Positions 1-7,191 of a stretch of DNA of 9,131 nt are shown here, piece by piece; positions within the stretch are counted from its first letter, which is position 1, and each line of letters begins with the position of its first letter. Below the pieces are notes generated by a model. It searched no databases, was not told where the DNA came from, and was given only the letters and a program-made list of their open reading frames with translations. Origin of the DNA: Clostridiales bacterium. GTDB taxonomy: Bacteria; Bacillota; Clostridia; Lachnospirales; Lachnospiraceae. The translations under genes were made by a program, and so were the position numbers. Where the stretch lies: NCBI GenBank assembly GCA_019420425.1, contig JAHZHG010000026.1:6623-15753 (forward strand). The letters run 5' to 3'.

Positions 1-19
1 ACAGATGAAGAGGTAAAAG

Positions 20-1483
20 ATGAAAACAGGTTTTGACCATGAGAAATATCTGGAGCTCCAGTCCGCCCAGATCCGCAAACGCATTGCAAGCTTCGGCAAC
101 AAGCTTTATCTGGAATTCGGAGGAAAGCTCTTTGATGATTACCACGCTTCCCGTGTGCTCCCCGGCTTTGAGCCGTCCAGCAAGCTGCAGATGCTGCAGC
201 AGCTCTCTGACACCGCCGAAATCGTCATTGTCATTAATGCAGACGATATTGAAAAGAATAAAATCCGCCAGGATCTCGGCATCACCTATGACCGGGATGT
301 CCTGCGCCTGATTGATATTTACCGTTCAAAGGGCTTTTATGTCGGCAGCGTAACCATCACCCAGTACAAAGGCCAGACCGGCGCAGACAACTTCCGCCGG
401 CTACTGGAAAAACAGGGTATCCCCGTATACCTCCACTACCGGATTGAAGGCTATCCGAAAAATGTTTCCTATATCGTCAGCGACGAGGGCTACGGAAAGA
501 ATGACTACATCAAAACTACGCGTCCGCTGGTGGTGATTACCGCTCCCGGCCCGGGCAGCGGGAAAATGGCCACCTGTCTTTCCCAGCTTTATCATGAAAA
601 CAAACGGAATATCCGGGCGGGCTATGCCAAGTTTGAGACCTTCCCCATCTGGAATCTGCCCTTGGACCATCCCGTCAATCTGGCTTACGAGGCGGCGACC
701 GCCGATCTGAACGACGTAAACATGATCGACTCCTTCCACCTCCAGGCATACGGAATCAGTACGGTAAATTACAACCGGGATATCGAGATCTTCCCGGTCT
801 TAAAAGCGATTTTCCAGAAGATTTACGGCAGCTGCCCGTACCAGTCCCCCACCGACATGGGCGTAAACATGGCCGGCTGCTGCATCAGCGACGATGAAGC
901 CTGCCGTGAAGCCTCCCGCCAGGAGATCGTGCGCAGATACTATGAATCCCTCTCCCGCTATGTCAGACAGCAGGCCGATGAGGAGGAGCTGTTTAAAATT
1001 GAATTTCTGATGAACCAGGCCGGCATTACGCGGGAATACCGCAAGCCTGTAGGCGCTGCCCTGGCCCGCGCAGAAGAGACCGGCTCCGCCGCCGCGGCCC
1101 TGGAGCTGGCAGACGGCACCATGATCACCGGAAAGACCAGCAGTCTGCTCGGCCCATGTTCGGCAGTCCTGCTTAAAAGCCTGAAGCACCTGGCCGGTAT
1201 TCCGTGTGAGCAGCACGTGATCTCGCCGGAAGCCATCGAACCCCTGCAGCGTCTGAAAACCCAGTATCTTGGAAATAAAAACCCGCGTCTGCACACCGAT
1301 GAGACGCTGATCGCCCTTTCCATCAGCGCGGCCACCAGCCCCCAGGCCGCAGCCGCCTTCGCCCAGCTCTCCCGGCTGAAGGACTGCCAGCTGCACTGCT
1401 CCTCCAGGCTCTCTGCCGTCGATCAAAGTACGCTGAAAAAACTGGGTATTGGCGTAACCATGGAAGCGGCCTGCACACCGTGA
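20..1483 (+). CDS. DUF1846 (UPF0371) family protein
   Basis: A complete 487-residue protein, close to the roughly 500 residues usual for DUF1846. The ATG at 20 is preceded by an AGAGG-type ribosome site (9-13) with six bases of spacing. The N-terminus (FDHEKYLELQSAQIRKRI, then LEFGGKLFDDYHASRVLPGF at about 31-50) is the conserved opening of the family. A glycine-rich loop, PGPGSGK at residues 176-182, follows a hydrophobic strand (LVVIT) and resembles a phosphate-binding loop. The protein looks soluble and cytosolic, with no signal peptide or membrane helix. The biochemical role of the family is not established to my knowledge; nucleotide or phosphate binding is only an inference from the loop. 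It converges on the mgsA-like gene and ends 33 bases before their shared terminator. Family assignment is confident, function is unknown. Confidence 0.9.
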   Translation: MKTGFDHEKYLELQSAQIRKRIASFGNKLYLEFGGKLFDDYHASRVLPGFEPSSKLQMLQQLSDTAEIVIVINADDIEKNKIRQDLGITYDRDVLRLIDIYRSKGFYVGSVTITQYKGQTGADNFRRLLEKQGIPVYLHYRIEGYPKNVSYIVSDEGYGKNDYIKTTRPLVVITAPGPGSGKMATCLSQLYHENKRNIRAGYAKFETFPIWNLPLDHPVNLAYEAATADLNDVNMIDSFHLQAYGISTVNYNRDIEIFPVLKAIFQKIYGSCPYQSPTDMGVNMAGCCISDDEACREASRQEIVRRYYESLSRYVRQQADEEELFKIEFLMNQAGITREYRKPVGAALARAEETGSAAAALELADGTMITGKTSSLLGPCSAVLLKSLKHLAGIPCEQHVISPEAIEPLQRLKTQYLGNKNPRLHTDETLIALSISAATSPQAAAAFAQLSRLKDCQLHCSSRLSAVDQSTLKKLGIGVTMEAACTP

Positions 1484-1516
1484 TCTACGCCCGGCAAATA
1501 TTTCTTCAAAAAAATG

Positions 1517-1540
1517 CCCTCGCAGCTTTAGCTGCGAGGG
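1517..1540. terminator. Bidirectional intrinsic terminator between convergent genes
   Basis: A perfect 10-bp GC-rich stem (CCCTCGCAGC at 1517-1526 with GCTGCGAGGG at 1531-1540) closes a four-base TTTA loop. On the plus strand it is followed by ATACTTTT, serving the DUF1846 gene. Read on the minus strand it is followed by GCATTTTTTT, a stronger U-tract, serving the mgsA-like gene whose restored-frame stop is at 1551-1553. Confidence 0.9.
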
Positions 1541-1550
1541 ATACTTTTGC

Positions 1551-1933
1551 TTATTTATTCAGTCGCCAGTCCAAGTCTCCATGAGCCAGACCAAGCACAA
1601 AGGACTCCGCTGTCGCGATATGGGAATGCGGTACTCGTCACAGTATCTGGATATCTCGTAGATATCCGGCTCTCCCGTATTTGCCGCTGCCGGATTATAA
1701 AAAAAGATCACCATGTCCAGACAGTTCCGCTCGATCATATCGATGAACTGCTTATCGCCGCCCACCGCCCCGGGCAGAAACTTGTGCACCTTCATATTGG
1801 TGACCTCCTCCACCCGCCGGCCGGTAATCCCGGTGGCATACAGCTCATGCTTTGAAAAAAAATGTTTATATGCAAGGCAAAAATCTTCAATCAGACTCTT
1901 TTTACTGTTATGTGCAATTAATCCAATATTCAT
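1551..1933 (-). pseudogene. Methylglyoxal synthase-like gene, frameshifted
   Basis: Methylglyoxal synthase converts dihydroxyacetone phosphate to methylglyoxal and phosphate in the cytosol. Translation from ATG 1933 (AGGGG ribosome site, 8 bases away) aligns without gaps to Bacillus MgsA as I remember it, through Ile103-Pro104: MNIGLIAH, YATG-TG, GGDKQ, EPD. After Pro104 (codon 1622-1624) the open frame gives an unrelated tail ending at 1559 (124 residues). A different frame from about 1619 restores the family C-terminus, IATAESFVLGL then GDLDWRLNK, stopping at 1551-1553. Four expected residues (usually V/L-A-T-N) are replaced by two bases, which fits a net 10-base deletion. Active-site positions are also changed: Asp9 to Asn, Thr36 to Ile, Ser54 to Pro, Asp80 to Asn, His87 to Gly (E. 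coli D20, T47, S65, D91, H98). His8, Lys12, Asp60 and Asp90 remain. The protein is very unlikely to be an active synthase. The in-frame ATG at 2017 adds 28 residues foreign to the family and was rejected. Confidence 0.85.
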
Positions 1934-1999
1934 TCCAAACACCCCTAAGTCGGCTGCGCCGCTCTGCCGCGCACAATCCCCACAATTATATGATATCTT

Positions 2000-2028
2000 A
2001 TTATAACAAATATTCAAAAAAATTCCAA
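2000..2028 (-). promoter_or_regulatory. Vegetative-type promoter for the mgsA-like gene
   Basis: On the minus strand there is TTGGAA (2028-2023), a 17-base spacer, and a perfect TATAAT (2005-2000). Transcription would start near 1993, giving a leader of about 60 bases before ATG 1933. The leader contains GC-rich self-complementary sequence (TGCGC/GCGCA, about 1954-1972) that could form a small hairpin. The promoter is well formed even though the gene behind it is broken. Confidence 0.7.
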
Positions 2029-2081
2029 CTTCTTTTTTAGATTTTATCCATTTTGTTCAGGAATTAATCCAGAATATTCCT

Positions 2082-2111
2082 GTTTATTCCCGCGCAAAGC
2101 TACACATACTA
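2082..2111 (+). promoter_or_regulatory. Candidate sigma-G promoter of the SASP gene
   Basis: CATACTA at 2105-2111 matches the sigma-G (forespore) -10 pattern CATNNTA exactly. GTTTA at 2082-2086, 18 bases upstream, matches four of five positions of the GNATR -35 pattern. Forespore expression is what is known for alpha/beta-type spore proteins. The predicted start near 2118 leaves a leader of about 75 bases. The -35 match is weak, so the assignment rests on the -10 and on the identity of the gene. Confidence 0.6.
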
Positions 2112-2192
2112 CCACTGCAACAAACAAAACGGTTGCAGAAAAACGAAAAAACCAAAAGAGAAAACAGTGAATTTGTAAGGAGGAATACAACA

Positions 2193-2456
2193 ATGGCAAG
2201 TAAATCATCTAACACAACTGCTGTACCTGAAGCAAAGAGTGCATTGGATCGTTTTAAATTTGAGGTAGCAAGCGAACTCGGCGTACCCCTGACCGACGGA
2301 TACAACGGAAACCTGACTTCCAGACAGAACGGATCTGTTGGGGGCTATATGGTAAAAAAGATGATCGAGGCTCAGGAGAGACAGATGTCCGGTACCGCTG
2401 GCATGGGTATGACTCAGGGTACCCAGAGCATGGGACAGGGACAGGGTCAGTACTAG
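2193..2456 (+). CDS. Alpha/beta-type small acid-soluble spore protein
   Basis: An 87-residue protein that coats forespore DNA, shifting it to an A-like form and protecting it from UV and chemical damage. During germination such proteins are degraded by the GPR protease. The conserved GPR region is present (FKFEVASELGV, residues 21-31; expected cut between Glu24 and Val25), as is the DNA-binding block (NGNLTSRQNGSVGGYMVKKM, residues 38-57). The chosen ATG at 2193 has a near-perfect AGGAGG at 2178-2183 with nine-base spacing. An upstream in-frame ATG at 2133 has no such site and would add 20 residues foreign to the family. The C-terminus beyond residue 65 is a low-complexity Gly/Gln/Met tail, probably disordered; such tails vary between paralogues. 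The gene converges on the DUF6465 gene. Confidence 0.95.
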   Translation: MASKSSNTTAVPEAKSALDRFKFEVASELGVPLTDGYNGNLTSRQNGSVGGYMVKKMIEAQERQMSGTAGMGMTQGTQSMGQGQGQY

Positions 2457-2480
2457 TATTCCCTGACCACTGAAAGAAAT

Positions 2481-2510
2481 GAGGGAGCCGCTGTAAAAGG
2501 TGGCTCCCTT
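2481..2510. terminator. Terminator hairpin between SASP and DUF6465 genes
   Basis: AGGGAGCC (2482-2489) pairs with GGCTCCCT (2502-2509), extended by a G-U pair at each end, around a 10-base loop. On the plus strand it is followed by the short TTTGCTTATC; on the minus strand by CATTTCTTTC. The tails are modest, so efficiency is uncertain. Its position 24 bases after the SASP stop and 13 bases beyond the DUF6465 stop suggests it serves both genes. Confidence 0.7.
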
Positions 2511-2522
2511 TGCTTATCATCT

Positions 2523-2948
2523 TTATGATAAAGAAATGCTTCCGGTCACGTCATCATGGATTACATAGTATGCCGCATTTTCTTCCGGCTTTAGGTAAAG
2601 GGTAATGGTCTTGATCTCGCCAACCTTCCGCTTCAGCTCACCGGTCCAGATCTTCTTAACCTCTTTAATCAGATCTGCCTGATTGATCTCTTTGCCGTAA
2701 AACTGGAGATATACCGTTTCCTTTGCGGGCTTGGAGGCTGCCGGTTTTGTTGTCTTCACCGCTTTTCCCTCCTTCTCCTCTTCCGGCTTTTCTGTCTTCA
2801 CTGCTTTTTCGGCCGCCGGCTTCGCTGCCTTTGCTCTGGTTCTTGTTGCTTTCTTTGCCGGTTCTGCTGCTTTTACGGTTTCCTTTACTTCCGGTTCTGT
2901 CTCAGCTGTTGCCGGTACGGCCGCTGCTGTTTTCACCGATTTTCTCAT
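2523..2948 (-). CDS. DUF6465 family protein with histone-like Lys/Ala-rich tail
   Basis: A 141-residue protein in two parts. Residues 1 to about 77 are low complexity, rich in Lys, Ala, Pro, Glu and Thr, with recurring VKT, KP and AAEKA-type units. This resembles histone H1-like tails and is presumably disordered. Residues about 78-141 form a compact alpha/beta domain (VYLQFYGKEIN, then IKTITLYLKPEENAAYYVI, ending DDVTGSISLS) that I recognise as DUF6465, a Lachnospiraceae-associated family of unknown function. Two ATGs are adjacent at 2951 and 2948. The second is preferred because it lies seven bases from GGAGG (2956-2960) and the first only four. There is no signal peptide. Nucleic-acid binding by the basic tail is an inference; acidic runs such as EKPEEEKEGK make it less purely cationic than a true H1 tail. 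Confidence 0.8.
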   Translation of the reverse strand: MRKSVKTAAAVPATAETEPEVKETVKAAEPAKKATRTRAKAAKPAAEKAVKTEKPEEEKEGKAVKTTKPAASKPAKETVYLQFYGKEINQADLIKEVKKIWTGELKRKVGEIKTITLYLKPEENAAYYVIHDDVTGSISLS

Positions 2949-2995
2949 CATTTTTCCTCCTTATAACAAGCTTTACCGTCTTGAAATACTATTGC

Positions 2996-3024
2996 ATAAT
3001 ATACCATCTCACAAAATATTGCAA
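2996..3024 (-). promoter_or_regulatory. Promoter for the DUF6465 gene, overlapping the recG 3' end
   Basis: On the minus strand: TTGCAA (3024-3019), 17-base spacer, TATTAT (3001-2996), matching four and five of six consensus bases. The -35 lies inside the last recG codons. The predicted start near 2989 leaves about 40 bases to the ATG. No terminator is visible between recG and this gene, so read-through from the recG operon is also possible. Confidence 0.6.
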
Positions 3025-5087
3025 CTGTTATTCGCAAAAACCCCGGATTTTGTATAGGTTTTCAGCTTTTCCCGCAGGGGTACATGCTCCTTTTGGGCAA
3101 GTTTCGGGTCATTTTTCAGTAATTCATCCGCCGCCTTGGACGCCATTGACAATACCGGAGCGTCGGTAAAGACGTCAGCCACCTGAAATTCGATGATTCC
3201 GCTCTGCCTGACACCGAACAAATCTCCGGGTCCGCGCAGCTCCAGATCCTTTCTGGCAATCTCAAAACCGTCGTTGGAATGATTCAGGATATCGAGACGT
3301 TCCCGCGTCTCCCTGCCCTTTTTGCCCTGCACCATGATGCAGTAGGACTGCTCATCTCCCCGGCCCACTCGTCCGCGCAGCTGGTGCAGCTGGGCCAGTC
3401 CAAAGCGCTCCGCATTTTCAATCATCATCACCGTCGCGTTCGGCACGTTTACCCCCACCTCCACCACGGTTGTGGACACCAGCACCTGGATTTCCCGATT
3501 CAAAAAACGCTCCATAACCGTATTTTTCTCCTCCGCTTTCATTCGGCCGTGAAGGTATTCCACGGTAATCGACGGTGGAAGGGCGTTTCTCAGCTTTTCG
3601 GTATAATCCAGCACATTTTCCGCGTCAATGGCTTCGCTTTCCTCCACCATTGGACAGATCACATAGGCCTGTCGTCCTTCCGTCACCTGCTTTTCGATAA
3701 ACCGGTAGGCCGTCTTGCGGTAGGAGGTGTCCACTACGCAGTTTTTAATCGGAAGCCGGTGTGCTGGAAGCTCATCCACCGCTGAAATATCCAGATCGCC
3801 ATACAGGATAACCGCCAGTGTGCGCGGGATCGGCGTGGCGCTCATGACTATGGTGTGAGGGATAATCCCTTTATTGGAAAGCGTCTCCCTCTGGCGGACA
3901 CCGAACCGATGCTGCTCGTCCGTGATCACCACTGCCAGACGGTGGTACTCCACCTTTTCCTGAATCAGGGCATGGGTGCCGATAATTACTCCGGCCTCTC
4001 CGTTCCGGATCAGCTCCAGCGCTTCCCGCCGCTCTCTTGTTTTCATGGAGCCGGTCAGCAGGACAATCTGCGTATTCAGTCCGCAGTCAGCCGCATACCT
4101 GCACGCCGCCTGATAATGCTGTCTGGCCAGCACCTCCGTAGGCGCCATCAGTGCGCCCTGATATCCCTGGTCAGCAGCGGAAAACAGGGCCAGAAAGGCC
4201 AGAATCGTCTTTCCCGAGCCAACATCCCCCTGCACCAGCCTCGCCATGGCACGGGGCCTTTGGAGGTCAGCCTCAATCTCTGCCCAAACCCGCTGCTGCG
4301 CCCCGGTCAGCCGATAGGGAAGTGAAGCAATCAGTCGGTCGGCCGCCTGAGAATGACCGATCCGGTATGGAGTGACCGCCTTTTCCTGGTTTTCCTTCAT
4401 TTGCTTGATTCCCAGGAAAAACAAAAAGAATTCATCAAAGGCCAGACGTTTTCTGGCGATGGACAGCTCCTCCAGATTTCCGGGGAAATGGATTTTTTCC
4501 AATGCATAATGAAATTCGGCCAGAGAATACTCCCTTCGGATATCCTCCGGCAGATAATCTGCGGACAGCTCCAGGCCGTCCAGTGCCTGACGCACGGCTT
4601 TCACCATCAGTTTGTTGGTCAGCCCTGCCGGGAGCAGATAGACCGGCTGAGGCGTTTCTGTCAGCTTTTCATACGCAGATACAGCAAAAACAGCAGGCTG
4701 CTCAATGAGCAGCTGCTGTCCCGTATGCTTGATCTGGCCGCAGAACACGTACGTATCTCCGGCATGAATCGAATTTTTCAGATAGGGCATATGGAACCAG
4801 GTCATCCGCAGCCTTCCGGTGATGTCAGAACCCTGGCCGGCAGTAATGGACATCCGTCCCACATGGCGGTTTGCCAGCGGGGCATCCACACGCAGGCAGA
4901 AAGCCGCACGCTCTCCGTCCTCCAGAGTACGTCCTTCCTCCACGGTAATCACCGGAGAATACGTATCATACCCCCGAGGGAATGTCCAGACCAGCTGCTC
5001 CACCGTCATAATCCCGGCTTTTTTAAACGCCGCCTCTGTCTTTGGCCCAATGCCGTTTAATACATGTAATGGGGAATTTCCATTCAT
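3009..5087 (-). CDS. recG: ATP-dependent DNA helicase RecG
   Basis: A 692-residue superfamily 2 helicase, the usual RecG length, that remodels stalled replication forks and branch-migrates Holliday junctions. The N-terminal wedge/OB region covers about residues 1-230 (NGIGPKTEAAFKKAGI helix-hairpin-helix-like segment at 11-26). Walker A is GDVGSGKT (287-294), motif II is DEQH (390-393), motif III is SATPIPRT (416-423), and motif VI is QLRGRVGRG (569-577). The RecG-specific TRG region is present as RKDLELRGPGDLFGVRQSG (612-630). ATG 5087 is three bases after the fakA stop. Its ribosome site GGAG (5097-5094) runs directly into that stop codon, indicating translational coupling. It is the last gene of the asp23-fakA-recG operon. 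All catalytic motifs are intact. Confidence 0.98.
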   Translation of the reverse strand: MNGNSPLHVLNGIGPKTEAAFKKAGIMTVEQLVWTFPRGYDTYSPVITVEEGRTLEDGERAAFCLRVDAPLANRHVGRMSITAGQGSDITGRLRMTWFHMPYLKNSIHAGDTYVFCGQIKHTGQQLLIEQPAVFAVSAYEKLTETPQPVYLLPAGLTNKLMVKAVRQALDGLELSADYLPEDIRREYSLAEFHYALEKIHFPGNLEELSIARKRLAFDEFFLFFLGIKQMKENQEKAVTPYRIGHSQAADRLIASLPYRLTGAQQRVWAEIEADLQRPRAMARLVQGDVGSGKTILAFLALFSAADQGYQGALMAPTEVLARQHYQAACRYAADCGLNTQIVLLTGSMKTRERREALELIRNGEAGVIIGTHALIQEKVEYHRLAVVITDEQHRFGVRQRETLSNKGIIPHTIVMSATPIPRTLAVILYGDLDISAVDELPAHRLPIKNCVVDTSYRKTAYRFIEKQVTEGRQAYVICPMVEESEAIDAENVLDYTEKLRNALPPSITVEYLHGRMKAEEKNTVMERFLNREIQVLVSTTVVEVGVNVPNATVMMIENAERFGLAQLHQLRGRVGRGDEQSYCIMVQGKKGRETRERLDILNHSNDGFEIARKDLELRGPGDLFGVRQSGIIEFQVADVFTDAPVLSMASKAADELLKNDPKLAQKEHVPLREKLKTYTKSGVFANNSCNIL

Positions 5088-5090
5088 GGG

Positions 5091-6761
5091 TTACTCCACG
5101 GATACAACAAAGTAATAAATCGGCTGTCCGCCAAAGTTTACCTCAACGTCACAGTCCGGGAACTGCTCTGAAAGCCCGTCACAAAGGCTCTGCGCAGTCT
5201 CCTCGGCAACGTCCTCGCCATAGTAAATGCTGATCAGCTCTGCCTCATCATCCATCATGGCTTCCACCATCTCTCTGGAGACAGCCAGCATATCCTGGCC
5301 CACCGCAAGGATGGAGTGATCGCCGATGCCCATCAGGTCACCCTCATGGATATCCTTGTCGTCCAGATGGGTGTCACGCACGGCGTACGTCACCTGTCCG
5401 GTCTTTACCCGCTTGATCTCCTCCAGCATAACGGCTTCGTTTTCCTGGGGAGAGCGCTCCGGCATATAGTTAATAATCGCGGTGATCCCCTGGGGAATCG
5501 TCTTTGTGGGGATCACAATAATATCCTTATCCTTCATCAGGGATTTGGCCTGATTTGCCGCAAGGATAATGTTCTTATTATTTGGGAAAATGAATACATG
5601 GTCAGCGTTTACCCGCTCGATGGCATCCAGCATATCCTCTGTGCTGGGATTCATCGTCTGACCGCCTTCAATCAGGTAGTCCACGCCCAGGTCTTTGAAA
5701 ATATCGCCGATTCCGCTGCCGATGGATACGGAAATGAAGCCCACCTCCTTATGGGGGCCCTTATCCTGCTCCTCCTTCTGCTGAGCGGCCACCTTCTCCG
5801 CATCCTTAATCAGCTTTTCCTGATGCTCCTCGCGCATATTGTCAATCTTCATTTTGGTCAGTGCGCCATAGGTAAGCGCCCGCTGGATCGCCAGACCTGG
5901 ATCATTGGTGTGCACGTGAACCTTGACGATCTCGTCATCGGCCACCACTACAATGGAATCGCCGATGGACTCCAGATAGCCCTTGAACTCACGCTCCATA
6001 TCCAGGGTAAATTCCTTGTCAAGCAGAATGATGAACTCTGTGCAGTAGCCAAACTTAATCTCCGCCTCTGCCTGGGCTGAAGGCTTTGTCTGCGTTTCAG
6101 CGCCGCTCTCCGACGGCTCGACGGAATAATCCACCGCTTTGCCAAGGAAGCAGTCAAAGGCTCCCTTTAGCACCTGCATAAGCCCCTGTCCGCCGGAATC
6201 CACCACGCCGGCCTCCTTCAGTACGTGAAGCATCTCCGGTGTCTGCAGCAGCACCTCGTCGGCGTGGGCAATGCTCTCCCGGATCAGCTTTTCCAGCTCA
6301 ATATCGGGATCCTGCTCCACCAGCTCGGCCGCCTTCTGGGCTGCTCCCTTGGCCACGGTCAGAATCGTACCTTCCTTTGGCTTCATGACGGCCTTGTACG
6401 CCGTCTCCACTGCCTTCTGCATGGCTGCGGTCAGCACTACGCCGTCAATCGTTTCCTCCTGACGGATCACCTTGCAGAAGCCGCGGAACAGCTGGGATAA
6501 AATAACGCCGGAGTTTCCCCGCGCTCCGCGAAGGGAGCCTGAAGAAATCGCCTTGCCCAGGTTGTCCATGTTCAGCTCTTCCAATGCCGCCACCTCTTTG
6601 GCCGCAGACATAATGGTCAGGGTCATATTTGTACCTGTGTCGCCATCCGGCACGGGGAATACGTTCAGTTCGTTAATCCATTCTTTTTTTGCTTCCAGAT
6701 TTTTTGCTCCCGCAAGGAACATATTTGCACACAGTCTGGCATCTATCGTATTGGTACTCAC
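5091..6761 (-). CDS. fakA: Fatty acid kinase catalytic subunit FakA (DAK2/DhaL, YloV-like)
   Basis: FakA phosphorylates fatty acids held by FakB proteins, feeding exogenous acyl chains into phospholipid synthesis. The 556-residue protein has three parts. The N-terminal DhaL kinase domain (about 1-210) carries NVFPVPDGDTGTN (33-45), whose aspartates bind Mg-ATP, plus RGARGNSGVILSQ (78-90) and VVDSGGQGL (186-194). The middle domain (about 235-330) has Cys240 and HVH (282-284), which I recall as zinc-binding positions in FakA. The C-terminal domain (about 340-556) is the presumed FakB-interacting part. The start is GTG 6761: AAGGAGG (6776-6770) lies eight bases upstream. The longer TTG start at 6782 would place that ribosome site inside the coding sequence. 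The stop of asp23 overlaps this ribosome site. No FakB gene is in the window. Confidence 0.93.
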   Translation of the reverse strand: MSTNTIDARLCANMFLAGAKNLEAKKEWINELNVFPVPDGDTGTNMTLTIMSAAKEVAALEELNMDNLGKAISSGSLRGARGNSGVILSQLFRGFCKVIRQEETIDGVVLTAAMQKAVETAYKAVMKPKEGTILTVAKGAAQKAAELVEQDPDIELEKLIRESIAHADEVLLQTPEMLHVLKEAGVVDSGGQGLMQVLKGAFDCFLGKAVDYSVEPSESGAETQTKPSAQAEAEIKFGYCTEFIILLDKEFTLDMEREFKGYLESIGDSIVVVADDEIVKVHVHTNDPGLAIQRALTYGALTKMKIDNMREEHQEKLIKDAEKVAAQQKEEQDKGPHKEVGFISVSIGSGIGDIFKDLGVDYLIEGGQTMNPSTEDMLDAIERVNADHVFIFPNNKNIILAANQAKSLMKDKDIIVIPTKTIPQGITAIINYMPERSPQENEAVMLEEIKRVKTGQVTYAVRDTHLDDKDIHEGDLMGIGDHSILAVGQDMLAVSREMVEAMMDDEAELISIYYGEDVAEETAQSLCDGLSEQFPDCDVEVNFGGQPIYYFVVSVE

Positions 6762-6774
6762 GAGAAGGTCCTCC

Positions 6775-7131
6775 TTAATCAATCACTTTTACATCTTCTA
6801 CGTAGATATTGATTTTCTCCACTTCCATGCCGGTGAACTCTTCCAGTTTGTATTTTACGTTGGAAAGCAGATTGTTTGCCACTGCGGAGATACTGACTCC
6901 ATAGGCTACGATTACGTGAAAATCCAGAGTAATCCGGTTATCCTCAACTTTCACGTTGATTCCGCGCTCCAGGCTGTCCCGTTTTAACAGCTTAACCAGA
7001 CCATCCTTCATATTTACAACCGCCATGCCAACAATACCAAAGCACTCTACGGCAACGCTTCCCGCATAGGTAGCGATTACATTCGTATCAATCATAATGG
7101 ACCCGAGTTCATTATTCATGCGTCCTTTCAT
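6775..7131 (-). CDS. Asp23/Gls24 family envelope stress protein (YloU-like)
   Basis: A 118-residue member of the Asp23/Gls24 family. In other Firmicutes these proteins sit at the cell membrane through partner proteins and are linked to alkaline or envelope stress. The family pattern is clear: a GSIMIDTNVIATYAGSVAVE-like start, GIVGMAVV, an amphipathic stretch with DFHVIVAYGVSISAVANNLL, and the C-terminal VEKINIYVEDVKV. No membrane helix or signal peptide is seen. Three in-frame ATGs compete (7137, 7131, 7119). ATG 7131 is chosen because TGGAGGG (7144-7138) lies six bases from it and directly abuts 7137. First gene of the operon with fakA and recG; pairing of asp23-type and fakA genes (yloU-yloV) is common in Firmicutes, so a role near lipid or membrane homeostasis is inferred. 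Confidence 0.9.
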   Translation of the reverse strand: MKGRMNNELGSIMIDTNVIATYAGSVAVECFGIVGMAVVNMKDGLVKLLKRDSLERGINVKVEDNRITLDFHVIVAYGVSISAVANNLLSNVKYKLEEFTGMEVEKINIYVEDVKVID

Positions 7132-7182
7132 CTTCATCCCTCCATTTCGGGGACTTCCCCGTTTAGATTCATGTCAAAAAGT

Positions 7183-7191
7183 ATTTTACCA
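7183..7191 (-). promoter_or_regulatory. Probable extended -10 promoter of the asp23-fakA-recG operon
   Basis: On the minus strand, TGGTAAAAT (7191-7183) is an extended -10 element. The -35 position 17 bases upstream reads TTTCCT, a poor match. A start near 7176 would give a leader of about 45 bases. The leader carries CGGGG/CCCCG around a four-base loop (7148-7161), ending a few bases before the ribosome site. Called from the -10 alone, so tentative. Confidence 0.45.

Noticed and set aside
800..1426. Open frame of 208 codons on the minus strand
   Set aside because: Antisense shadow of the DUF1846 gene; Gly/Ala-rich translation typical of reversed codon bias.
1934..2017. N-terminal extension of the mgsA-like protein to ATG 2017
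   Set aside because: The 28 extra residues do not belong to the family, and the region would lie upstream of or at the predicted transcription start (about 1993). ATG 1933 has the ribosome site.
4353..5060. Open frame of 235 codons on the plus strand
   Set aside because: Antisense to the RecG N-terminal domain, with no ribosome site or family likeness.
5316..6080. Long open frame (254 codons) on the plus strand
   Set aside because: It lies fully antisense to the well-conserved FakA coding sequence, and its translation resembles no family; a codon-bias shadow.
6762..6782. Longer FakA from TTG 6782
   Set aside because: It would bury the AAGGAGG site inside the gene; GTG 6761 fits the site and the family N-terminus.
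7172..7177. Perfect TTGACA on the minus strand before asp23
   Set aside because: No -10 hexamer at 16-18 bases downstream (GTCCCC-like sequence there), and it lies too near the ribosome site.
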